Of a stretch of DNA of 11,797 nt, positions 1-6,948 are shown one piece after another. This stretch comes from Proteiniphilum sp. (lineage in GTDB: Bacteria; Bacteroidota; Bacteroidia; Bacteroidales; Dysgonomonadaceae). The notes under the pieces are model-generated. The model searched no databases and was not told the DNA's origin. It saw only the letters and a list, made by a program, of their open reading frames with translations. The stretch is taken from positions 1 to 11,797 of the forward strand of contig JAISZV010000201.1 of assembly GCA_031284475.1 (NCBI GenBank), written 5' to 3'. The position numbers and the translations under genes were made by a program. The number at the start of each line of letters is the position of its first letter. The first letter of the stretch is position 1.

Positions 1-768
1 GTTTTCACGCATAATTCCTATCAACGCAGCGTCTATCTTACTTCTTCCAATCATGTAACCGGGTGGTTTTATTCGCTCTCCCAAAATGTTACATCATTCT
101 TCCTTCTGAAGAAAAACAATCAGTTATTACTGGAACGCAACGCTGAATTGGAGAAGGAACTACTTGCGTTCAAAGACCGGATAACACTCCTTACGGCTAC
201 CGATTCCACCGAAGCGGGCGTTTTCGCGAACGGCTCCTTTCCACAGCCGCAATTCGATTTTATCCCTGCCGGAGTGGCCAACCTGAGTTTTTCGGGCGTG
301 AACAATTTTATTACGATAGACAAAGGGGCGTTGCATGGAATTAAACCCGATATGGGGGTGGTTTCGGCAGGCGGCGACATAGTAGGGGTTGTTTCCGTTG
401 TATCGCCGAAGTTTTCGCTGGTAATCCCTGTCATTAATTCCAAGTTCCGGTTAAGCGCCAAACTGAAGAACGCTGAAAATTACGGCTCCATCTCCTGGAA
501 CGGGGAAAGCATTGAGGAGGTGCAACTACAGGAATTGCCCAAACATGAGGATTTTCATGAAGGAGATACCGTACTGACCAGCTTTTCCCGCATCTTTCCC
601 CGGAATCTTATTATTGGTTTTGTGAGCAGTGAAGGCCGATCGAAAGATGATAACTTCAACACATTCAATGTCCGGTTGGCCGCCAATTTCCATACGTTGC
701 AGGATGTGCTGGTGATCGACGACGCCTATTACGAGGAGCAGAAACAACTTGAAGAGACATTACAGTAA
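1..768 (+). CDS. mreC: MreC, rod shape-determining protein (5' end outside window)
   Basis: The reading frame is open from base 1, so the gene begins upstream and only about 255 C-terminal residues are seen. The TTG at 148 is an internal Leu codon, not a start. MreC is a bitopic inner-membrane protein whose periplasmic part activates the PBP2-RodA wall synthase. The visible part has a charged, Leu-rich helix (about residues 37-64 of the visible part) that fits the MreC dimerisation coiled coil. The beta-rich domain follows, with the family-typical stretch GALHGIKPDMGVVS, then a VGVV motif and NSKFRLSAKLK. It ends with a Glu/Gln-rich tail. Its TAA stop overlaps the mreD ATG by one base (TAATG), which suggests translational coupling. 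The family assignment rests on these motifs plus the downstream mreD-mrdA-rodA order. The N-terminal membrane helix is not in view. Confidence 0.95.
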   Translation, partial: VFTHNSYQRSVYLTSSNHVTGWFYSLSQNVTSFFLLKKNNQLLLERNAELEKELLAFKDRITLLTATDSTEAGVFANGSFPQPQFDFIPAGVANLSFSGVNNFITIDKGALHGIKPDMGVVSAGGDIVGVVSVVSPKFSLVIPVINSKFRLSAKLKNAENYGSISWNGESIEEVQLQELPKHEDFHEGDTVLTSFSRIFPRNLIIGFVSSEGRSKDDNFNTFNVRLAANFHTLQDVLVIDDAYYEEQKQLEETLQ

Positions 769-1283
769 TGAAACTGAGTTATATATATGAAATAGCGCTT
801 TTTACGGCGCTGATACTACTTCAGGTGTTGCTGCTGAACCGGATCAGCCTGTTCGGTATCGCTACTCCGGTTTTATATGTCTATTTCCTGCTGAAACTGC
901 CTTTAGGCAGAAACCTCTATTATGTAATAACCTCAGCTTTTCTGATGGGGTTGATCATTGATATTTTTTTGAATACGCCGGGAATGAATGCGGCTGCAAT
1001 CACCATAGTAGCAGCTTTCAGAAAAAATATAACAGGGCTCTTTTTTGAAAAAGAGGGCTATGATGATTTTGTACCCTGCATTAATACGGCCGCCGGCCCT
1101 TTTGTGCAATTCGCCATTTTTATGACGCTCCTGCACCTCACGCTTCTGCTCTTTATTGAGTCGTTTACGCTCTTTAATCTGAAAAATACGTTGTTGCGGA
1201 TCGTAACCTCATCCGTTGTCTCGATTCCGCTGATCATTGCATTGGATAGTTTAATGTTTAGGAGAAAACCCGGTGAACAATAA
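768..1283 (+). CDS. mreD: MreD, rod shape-determining membrane protein
   Basis: This is a 171-residue, strongly hydrophobic protein of the usual MreD size. Membrane helices are likely near residues 7-24, 30-46, 49-68, 111-131 and 141-162. The segment GLIIDIFLNTPGMNAAA, with Asp65 buried in a helix, matches the conserved core of MreD. The protein ends in a short basic tail (RRKPGEQ). MreD is an integral membrane partner of MreC and PBP2 in the elongasome. MreD sequences diverge widely, so position between mreC and mrdA is an important part of this call. The ATG overlaps the mreC stop codon, and the 3' end overlaps mrdA by 11 bases, so the three genes are very probably on one transcript. Confidence 0.93.
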   Translation: MKLSYIYEIALFTALILLQVLLLNRISLFGIATPVLYVYFLLKLPLGRNLYYVITSAFLMGLIIDIFLNTPGMNAAAITIVAAFRKNITGLFFEKEGYDDFVPCINTAAGPFVQFAIFMTLLHLTLLLFIESFTLFNLKNTLLRIVTSSVVSIPLIIALDSLMFRRKPGEQ

Positions 1284-3153
1284 CGCAACCCCGCTGGCCA
1301 AAAGACGATATATTATTGCCGCCGTAGTGGTGATGATTGTATCGGCGTATGTGGTTCAACTGTTCAATTTGCAGTTGATGAGCCCGCAATACCGCGATTA
1401 TGCCGATAGTAACGCATTCCTCCGCAGGACTCTCTATCCGGCAAGGGGGGCCATATACGACCGGAACGGGAAACTGCTTGTCTATAACCGGCCTACGTAT
1501 GATGTGATGATGGTGGTAAAGGAAATGAAACAGTTCGATACGCTTGATTTCTGCCGTACGCTCAACATCGATATAAGCCGGTTTTATACCTTAGATACCG
1601 ATATGAGAGACCGCCGGAAGAATCCCGGTTATTCATCCTATACGCAGCAACTGTTTATGTCGCAGCTCAATGTGGAGGAGTACGGGCTGTTGCAGGAGAA
1701 ACTTTATAAATTCCCCGGAATCTATATCCAGAGCCGCACGGAACGGCAATACAATTATCCCGGTATGGGGCTTATCCTCGGATATGTGGCGGAGGTGGAT
1801 CAGAACAAGATAGCCTCCGATCCCTATTATGTGAGGAAGGATTATGTGGGGAAATCGGGTATTGAATTGTCGCACGAAGAGGATTTGCGGGGCGAAAAAG
1901 GAGTAGAAATCCTTCTCCGCGATGCGCACGGAAGGGTGCAGGGACGGTATGAAGAAGGAATGCATGATAAAGCGCCGGTATCGGGAAAAGATCTTACCCT
2001 GGGTATTGATATAGAGTTGCAGGCATACGGCGAGCGACTGATGCACAACAAGGTGGGAAGCATTGTGATGATCGACCCCAAAACGGGCGAGGTGCTCTGT
2101 ATGGTCTCTGCGCCTACTTACGACCCCGTTCTTCTTACCGGTAAAAGTTTCGGAAACAATTACCTGCAATTAGAGAATAATCCGTTCAAGCCGCTTATCA
2201 ACAGGGCGGTTGCCGGTACATACCCGCCGGGATCGACCTTCAAACCCACGCAAGGATTGATTTTCCTTCAGGAGGGAATTATCACTCCCGAAACGCACTA
2301 TTCATGCTACGGCGGATATCCCCCGCTGGGAGGGCGTCCCGGATGCCACGCCCATGCTTCGCCGCTCGCCATTCGGTATGCGTTGGCCACTTCCTGCAAC
2401 TCCTTTTTCTGTTACGGCTTTAGTGGCATGTTAAGTAACAGGAGTAAATATGCTACGCCGGGGGCTGCTTTTGACGTGTGGCGCGACTATATGGTAAATA
2501 TGGGATTTGGTTATCCGTTGGGCGTTGACCTCCCCTCCGAGAAAAGAGGATTTATCCCCAACAGCAAGTTCTATACAAACATGTTCAAAACCGAACGCTG
2601 GAATGCGCACAATATAATTTCCATTGCCATAGGGCAGGGCGAAATTCTCGCCACGCCGCTGCAAATAGCCAACCTGGGCGCTATGATCGCCAACAGGGGA
2701 TATTTTTATACGCCGCATGTGGTGAAAGAACGGGAAGACGAGGCATTGGAAAAGAGTTATACTACAAGGCGTGAGTCGGGTATTAACAGGGCGCACTTAG
2801 ATATAATTGTTGAAGGGATGGCCGATGCGGTAACTAAGGGAACCTGTCGCGGCATTAATCTGGAACCATTTATACAGGCCTGCGGCAAAACCGGCACATC
2901 CGAAAATCCGCATGGGGACGATCACTCGCTCTTTATGGGCTTCGCCCCGAAGGACGACCCGCAGGTGGCTATCGCCGTGGTTGTGGAAAATGGACGGTCC
3001 GGCGCGACGAATGCCGTACCCGTTGCCCGGTTGATGATGCAGAAGTTCTTCATGGGAGAGATACCGGAGAGCGACCAATGGCTGGAGGCCACCATTATAA
3101 ACCGTGATATCCGCCCCTATGCCTATACGCGAAACTTGCCGGCCAGCCGGTAA
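1273..3153 (+). CDS. mrdA: Penicillin-binding protein 2, elongasome transpeptidase
   Basis: At 626 residues this is close to the 633 of E. coli PBP2. It is the class B transpeptidase that cross-links new peptidoglycan during side-wall growth. It has one N-terminal membrane helix (about residues 12-33), a periplasmic dimerisation/pedestal region with the PARGAIYDRNG motif, and a transpeptidase domain. All three active-site motifs are intact: STFK with nucleophile Ser321 and Lys324, the SxN motif Ser374-Cys375-Asn376, and Lys539-Thr540-Gly541-Thr542. The start is a GTG at 1273, which lies inside the end of mreD. It is supported by a GGAGA at 1261-1265 with seven bases of spacing, and the next residues lead straight into a basic, then hydrophobic, membrane anchor. 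A beta-lactam target by family. Nothing looks truncated. Confidence 0.96.
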   Translation: MNNNATPLAKRRYIIAAVVVMIVSAYVVQLFNLQLMSPQYRDYADSNAFLRRTLYPARGAIYDRNGKLLVYNRPTYDVMMVVKEMKQFDTLDFCRTLNIDISRFYTLDTDMRDRRKNPGYSSYTQQLFMSQLNVEEYGLLQEKLYKFPGIYIQSRTERQYNYPGMGLILGYVAEVDQNKIASDPYYVRKDYVGKSGIELSHEEDLRGEKGVEILLRDAHGRVQGRYEEGMHDKAPVSGKDLTLGIDIELQAYGERLMHNKVGSIVMIDPKTGEVLCMVSAPTYDPVLLTGKSFGNNYLQLENNPFKPLINRAVAGTYPPGSTFKPTQGLIFLQEGIITPETHYSCYGGYPPLGGRPGCHAHASPLAIRYALATSCNSFFCYGFSGMLSNRSKYATPGAAFDVWRDYMVNMGFGYPLGVDLPSEKRGFIPNSKFYTNMFKTERWNAHNIISIAIGQGEILATPLQIANLGAMIANRGYFYTPHVVKEREDEALEKSYTTRRESGINRAHLDIIVEGMADAVTKGTCRGINLEPFIQACGKTGTSENPHGDDHSLFMGFAPKDDPQVAIAVVVENGRSGATNAVPVARLMMQKFFMGEIPESDQWLEATIINRDIRPYAYTRNLPASR

Positions 3154-3178
3154 TCAAACAAATCAATAGTAAGATATA

Positions 3179-4639
3179 ATGACCTATCAGGGAAGTAACG
3201 AGATACCGGAAAAAGGGAAAGTGGATAAGCTAACCGTCATTTTCTACCTCTTTTTTGTGTTGCTCGGATGGATCAATATTTATGCAGCCAGTTTCGACCT
3301 GGAGAATGCTACCGGCTTGTTCGACCTCTCTTCCAGGGCAGGCATGCAGTTGATATGGATAGGGACGTCGTTCCTGCTGGCATTTGCCCTGCTGAAGATT
3401 GATACGGGGTTCTACGAAACCTATGCGTTTCTCTTTTATCTGGCGGGTATCTTGTTGCTGGCGGTTACGCTTTTAGTGGCGCGGGATATCAACGGATCCC
3501 ATTCGTGGCTGATTGTCGGGCCGGTGCGGCTGCAACCGGCCGAATTTATGAAATTCATTATCGCCCTGGCATTGGCCAGGGTATTCAACTCCTATACCTT
3601 TCGCCTGATGGAGCAAAAAAACCTTTGGCTGGTGGCCGGTATCATCTTGCTGCCGGTAATCTTGGTGATTGCTCAGAGCGAAACCGGCACCGCGTTGGTT
3701 TACCTGAGTTTTATACTGGCGTTATACAGGGAGGGGCTACCGGGCGGATTCCTTTTTATGGGAATTGCGGCCATCATCTATTTTATTTTGGGAATCAGGT
3801 TTTCAGACGAACAGATGGGCGCGCTTTCCAAGGGAGAGTTCATCACGGTGATCCTCATTATTATCTTTTCGGCGGCCATGATATGGAACTATGTCAAACG
3901 GATCGGCACAACCGTCATCTTTCTGCTGTCGGCGGCTGCTATCTTTCTGCTGGCCTTTCCGGTTTCGCTTTTTTCCGTGAAGATAGATTGGGGTATGGTT
4001 GCTATCGTGGCGCTGTTGTTCGCCGCCCTTTACCTGTTGTTCCATTTTATCCGGTACAGGATAAGAACATATCTCTATATTTTTCTGTTTTTGGCCGGCT
4101 CTTTTGCCTTTATAGAATCGGCGGAGTATGTATTTTACGATGTGCTTCAACCGCACCAGCAGATGCGTATCAAGGTGACGCTGGGGATGGAGCAGGATTT
4201 AAGCGGAGTGGGGTACCATGTGGGGCAATCTAAGATCGCCATCGGGTCGGGCGGCCTGAAAGGAAAAGGGTTCCTCAACGGTACGCAGACCAAACTCAAG
4301 TATGTACCCGAACAGGATACCGATTTTATTTTTTGTACTATAGGGGAAGAGCATGGATTTATCGGTTCTACGGCTGTGCTGCTGCTTATGACGATTTTTG
4401 CGCTTCGCCTGTTTCGCCTGGCAGAACGGCAGACAACGGTATTCGGGCGCACCTACGGTTATGGGGTGGCAAGCGTTTTCCTTTTTCACATGATCGTCAA
4501 TATAGGTATGGTGATCGGTATTACGCCCGTCATCGGAATCCCGTTGCCTTTCTTCAGTTACGGAGGCTCATCCCTTTGGGGGTTTACCATTTTGCTTTTT
4601 ATTTTTCTCCGGATCGATAAATCAAGAAGGCGAAACTGA
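3179..4639 (+). CDS. rodA: RodA, SEDS-family peptidoglycan glycosyltransferase (enlarged form)
   Basis: This is a multi-pass membrane protein of the SEDS family that polymerises lipid II into glycan strands with PBP2. Visible SEDS motifs are LIVGPVRLQPAEFMKF (residues 111-126), a catalytic-loop Asp at 340 followed by GVGYHVGQSKIAIGSGG, GTQTKLKYVPEQDTDFIF, and the C-terminal IGIPLPFFSYGGSS. By eye, Asp340 aligns with the essential Asp262 of E. coli RodA (both precede a G-x-G-Y-H stretch). At 486 residues it is about 115 longer than E. coli RodA. The extra length sits mainly between residues 200 and 300 and is largely hydrophobic, so it probably adds membrane helices. Long RodA proteins are, as I recall, usual in Bacteroidota. 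The gene follows mrdA by 25 bases. ATG 3179 is the natural start, ahead of a short polar N-terminus and the first helix at about 18-38. Confidence 0.95.
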   Translation: MTYQGSNEIPEKGKVDKLTVIFYLFFVLLGWINIYAASFDLENATGLFDLSSRAGMQLIWIGTSFLLAFALLKIDTGFYETYAFLFYLAGILLLAVTLLVARDINGSHSWLIVGPVRLQPAEFMKFIIALALARVFNSYTFRLMEQKNLWLVAGIILLPVILVIAQSETGTALVYLSFILALYREGLPGGFLFMGIAAIIYFILGIRFSDEQMGALSKGEFITVILIIIFSAAMIWNYVKRIGTTVIFLLSAAAIFLLAFPVSLFSVKIDWGMVAIVALLFAALYLLFHFIRYRIRTYLYIFLFLAGSFAFIESAEYVFYDVLQPHQQMRIKVTLGMEQDLSGVGYHVGQSKIAIGSGGLKGKGFLNGTQTKLKYVPEQDTDFIFCTIGEEHGFIGSTAVLLLMTIFALRLFRLAERQTTVFGRTYGYGVASVFLFHMIVNIGMVIGITPVIGIPLPFFSYGGSSLWGFTILLFIFLRIDKSRRRN

Positions 4640-4665
4640 AATAAATAATAAACCAAAACAGATAG

Positions 4666-5538
4666 GTGCCATTATTGAATAGATATAGCGTTGTAGCCGA
4701 TGTGCTCACGGAGCACAATGAACTTATTCCCGTGCTTAACCGCTTCGGAATACGGCTTGGCGTGGGAGATAAAACTATTCTGGAACTTTGCGGCGAGCAT
4801 GCGCTCAACCCCGATTTCATTCTCACCGTCCTCAACGTTTATCTCGATGAAAGCTATTTCCCCGAGGCGTCGCTTTTACTGTTCGACGCCGAATCGATTG
4901 CCGACTATTTTCAACATACGGTGGAAAGTTATATCCACGAATTGATACCTAATATAGGGAAGCACCTGAATGCCTTTATCGCCATCAGCGGCTCCAAGAA
5001 CGAAGAGTTGGGGAGACTCAATAACTTTTTCCTGAAATTTAAGAAAAAAATGACGAAGCATCTACAAAATCAGACGCTCTTCGATAATGATTTCCCCTAC
5101 GAATTGCTCCATGACCTGAAGAATATTTTAATCAGGCGCCTTTCTAAAGAATTTAACCAGAATCTTATTTACGCGGTTATCTTTTCCATTCACTCTTTTG
5201 AAAAAGATATTGCCGCACACAACAGATTACGCGAAAAAGTGCTTCGCCCGAAACTCGACGAATTAGACTCTACCGGTATCCGCCGCTTGCGCCATGTTCT
5301 TTTGGGAGAGCATTCACAGCCGCGCGGCGGTCGCCATCATCAGCAGCTCACAAACCGGGAAGAAGAGATACTCCTGCTCATTGTGAAGGGACACCTCAAC
5401 AAGGAGATAGCGGAGAAGCTGCACATCAGTCATAATACGGTACTTACGCACCGGAAGAACATCATTTCAAAAACAGGGATCAAGACCGTGTCGGGGCTTA
5501 CTTTTTACGCCATCCGGAAGGGATTGATATCCATGTAA
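4666..5538 (+). CDS. LuxR-type transcription regulator with a RIC/ScdA-like N-terminal region
   Basis: A 290-residue protein. Residues 226-288 are a clear LuxR/GerE helix-turn-helix: LTNREEEILLLIVKG, then NKEIAEKLHISHNTVLTHRKN, with a C-terminal YAIRKGLI. Residues 10-60 resemble the ScdA N-terminal (DUF542) domain, but the usual Cys-Cys pair is replaced by LGVGD. Residues 76-200 are helical and resemble a RIC/YtfE hemerythrin-like domain (SYIHELIP, then HNRLREKVLRPKL), with most expected metal ligands changed (see findings). It has no receiver domain with a phospho-acceptor Asp and no membrane segment, so it is a one-component cytoplasmic regulator. The start must be at or after GTG 4666 because an in-frame TAG lies directly before it; TTG 4675 is an alternative. 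It lies 26 bases after rodA and may be co-transcribed. Its target genes are unknown. The DNA-binding domain is certain; the N-terminal homology is by eye. Confidence 0.85.
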   Translation: MPLLNRYSVVADVLTEHNELIPVLNRFGIRLGVGDKTILELCGEHALNPDFILTVLNVYLDESYFPEASLLLFDAESIADYFQHTVESYIHELIPNIGKHLNAFIAISGSKNEELGRLNNFFLKFKKKMTKHLQNQTLFDNDFPYELLHDLKNILIRRLSKEFNQNLIYAVIFSIHSFEKDIAAHNRLREKVLRPKLDELDSTGIRRLRHVLLGEHSQPRGGRHHQQLTNREEEILLLIVKGHLNKEIAEKLHISHNTVLTHRKNIISKTGIKTVSGLTFYAIRKGLISM

Positions 5539-5568
5539 TGGCGGCCATACTTCTACTGCCTTATATGT

Positions 5569-5602
5569 GTCCGCTCCCGAACGAAACTGTCCGAAAACGG
5601 AC
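5569..5602. promoter_or_regulatory. Tandem dyads, probable upstream activator sites for a sigma-54 activator
   Basis: A perfect dyad GTCCG-AAAA-CGGAC lies at 5589-5602. A near-copy with one mismatch, GTCCG-CTCC-CGAAC, lies at 5569-5582. Their centres are exactly 20 bp apart, about two helical turns, so two dimers would bind the same face of the DNA. The sites sit roughly 78 and 98 bases before the start predicted from the downstream sigma-54 promoter, a normal place for enhancer sites of NtrC-family activators. The binding protein is not identified. The neighbouring LuxR-type regulator has no AAA+ domain and so could not be a sigma-54 activator. Confidence 0.65.
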
Positions 5603-5609
5603 GCTCTTA

Positions 5610-5651
5610 GCCATAACGCAATGTTAATTATCAGCGCATTACGCTTATGGC
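5610..5651. repeat. Imperfect inverted repeat between the activator sites and the promoter
   Basis: The left arm GCCATAACGCAATG (5610-5623) and the right arm CATTACGCTTATGGC (5637-5651) are complementary except for one mismatch and one bulged base. They surround an AT-rich loop that contains TTAATTAT. The right arm runs into the GGC of the -24 element. It could be a second regulator site, or a bendable region that helps the upstream sites reach the promoter. There is no following T-run, and it lies upstream of a promoter, so a terminator for the preceding gene is less likely. Confidence 0.4.
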
Positions 5652-5662
5652 ACGCATTTTGT
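5648..5662 (+). promoter_or_regulatory. Sigma-54 (-24/-12) promoter of the efflux operon
   Basis: TGGCACG-CATT-TTGT matches the sigma-54 consensus TGGCACG-N4-TTGC at every fixed position except the last base, with exact spacing. Transcription would start near 5673-5674 and leave a leader of about 17 bases before the adaptor ATG at 5691. The paired dyads upstream strengthen the call. RpoN-dependent promoters need an AAA+ activator, so the operon is predicted to be off unless an inducing signal is present. Confidence 0.75.
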
Positions 5663-5690
5663 CTTTGATAAGGCAAAACAGAGAACATAT

Positions 5691-6938
5691 ATGGACAGGA
5701 AAATACCCGAAAGCGTACTCCGAAAAGAACAAAGGAAAAGATGGATCAAATACGGTACGATCATTCTCTCTTTCGTTGCGGTTATCGCTGTAACCATCTC
5801 TTTACTGCGCGATAGCATATCCCTTAAAAATATCCGACTCTCCACTGCAGGCAAAGGAACGATTGAGGTTACCGTAAGCGCCTCCGGAAAAGTAATGCCG
5901 GCTTTTGAAGAAACCGTCATCGCTCCTATCGAAAGCCGGATCATGAAAGTCCATAAAAAGGCCGGCGACTCCGTGGATGTGGGGACTCCGCTATTACAAC
6001 TCGACCTGCAAAGCATTGAAACCGACTACCGCAAAATGCTGGACGAACTACAGATGCGCCTCTACCGTATCGAGCAACAGCGCATCAAAAACAGCAGTAC
6101 GCTCAGCGATATGGAAATGCAGTTGAAAGTGAACGACATGCAGATTGATAGGATGGCGGTAGAAGTAGTCAATGAGAAATACCTCGACAGCATAGGGGCG
6201 GGCACCACCGATAAAGTGCGTGAAGCGGAAATCAGCTACAACGTTGCAAAGCTGGAACAGGAACAGGCGCGCAAGAAATTTGAAAACGACCGCAAGGTGG
6301 CCGACGCAGAACTGCGCGTACAGGAACTGGAACTCGAAATTTTCCGGAAAACGCTTTCCGAAACCAAACGTATCCTTGAAGACGCGCAGATACGCTCACC
6401 CCGGAAAGCCATCCTTACCTATATCAATAACCAGGTGGGTGCGCGAGTGGGGCAGGGTATGGAGGTGGCCATCCTGTCGGATCTGTCGCAGTTCCGTATC
6501 GACGGTGAGATTGCCGACAGCTACGGAGACCGCATTTCGGTGGGCAGCAAATCCGTTGTGAAGATCGGGAGCGATGAACTGACCGGCGTTGTCGGCAACC
6601 TGACCCCGTTGTCGAAAAACGGCGTGATACAGTTCACCGTGCAATTGGATGATCCCGATAACCGGAGATTACGGTCGGGATTGCGCGCCGACGTTTATGT
6701 GGCGAACGCCGTCAAGGAAGATGTGCTGCGCATAGCCAACGGGCCTTATTACAACGGACAAGGTACATACGAACTGTTTGTGTTGAACGGCGGTACGCTC
6801 GAAAAACGCAAGGTACGGCTGGGCGAAAGCAATTATCAATATGTGGAAGTGATTGCGGGATTGGAACCGGGCGATCGTGTAGTGGCGTCGGATATGAGCC
6901 GGTACAGGGACAAAAACAAACTGAAAGTATCGGAATAA
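5691..6938 (+). CDS. HlyD/MacA-like periplasmic adaptor of an ABC efflux system
   Basis: A 415-residue membrane-fusion protein that would link the inner-membrane ABC permeases to an outer-membrane channel. It has a basic N-terminus and one membrane anchor (about 20-38); there is no lipobox Cys. Then come the first lipoyl half-motif (about 64-106, with VTVSASGKVMP and KVHKKAGDSVDVGTPLLQLD), a long charged alpha-hairpin coiled coil (about 107-233), the second lipoyl half (about 231-262, with IRSPRKAILTYINNQVGARV), a beta-barrel (about 265-340), and a membrane-proximal domain ending with the VIAGLEPGDRVVASD motif. This is the domain order of MacA-type adaptors. It is the first gene after the sigma-54 promoter, and the first permease starts 10 bases after its stop codon. 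The substrate cannot be told. It is called an adaptor with confidence; equivalence to MacA itself is not claimed. Confidence 0.92.
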   Translation: MDRKIPESVLRKEQRKRWIKYGTIILSFVAVIAVTISLLRDSISLKNIRLSTAGKGTIEVTVSASGKVMPAFEETVIAPIESRIMKVHKKAGDSVDVGTPLLQLDLQSIETDYRKMLDELQMRLYRIEQQRIKNSSTLSDMEMQLKVNDMQIDRMAVEVVNEKYLDSIGAGTTDKVREAEISYNVAKLEQEQARKKFENDRKVADAELRVQELELEIFRKTLSETKRILEDAQIRSPRKAILTYINNQVGARVGQGMEVAILSDLSQFRIDGEIADSYGDRISVGSKSVVKIGSDELTGVVGNLTPLSKNGVIQFTVQLDDPDNRRLRSGLRADVYVANAVKEDVLRIANGPYYNGQGTYELFVLNGGTLEKRKVRLGESNYQYVEVIAGLEPGDRVVASDMSRYRDKNKLKVSE

Positions 6939-6948
6939 TATTAATTTT

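Noticed and set aside
148..768. TTG at 148 as the start of mreC
   Set aside because: The same frame is open back to base 1 and encodes family-like MreC sequence, so the gene begins outside the window and 148 is an internal Leu codon.
1633..2169. 178-codon open frame on the - strand inside mrdA
   Set aside because: It is antisense to a well-supported PBP2 gene and shows no recognisable motif or expected start context.
3505..4233. 242-codon open frame on the + strand inside rodA
   Set aside because: It is an out-of-frame shadow of rodA; its composition is unlike a real protein and rodA is certain from its motifs.
4575..4607. Possible Bacteroides-type promoter (TTTG, 21 bases, TATTTTTC) for the regulator inside the end of rodA
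   Set aside because: The -7 element lacks the final G of TAnnTTTG, and it lies in T-rich coding sequence for a membrane helix, where such matches are common by chance.
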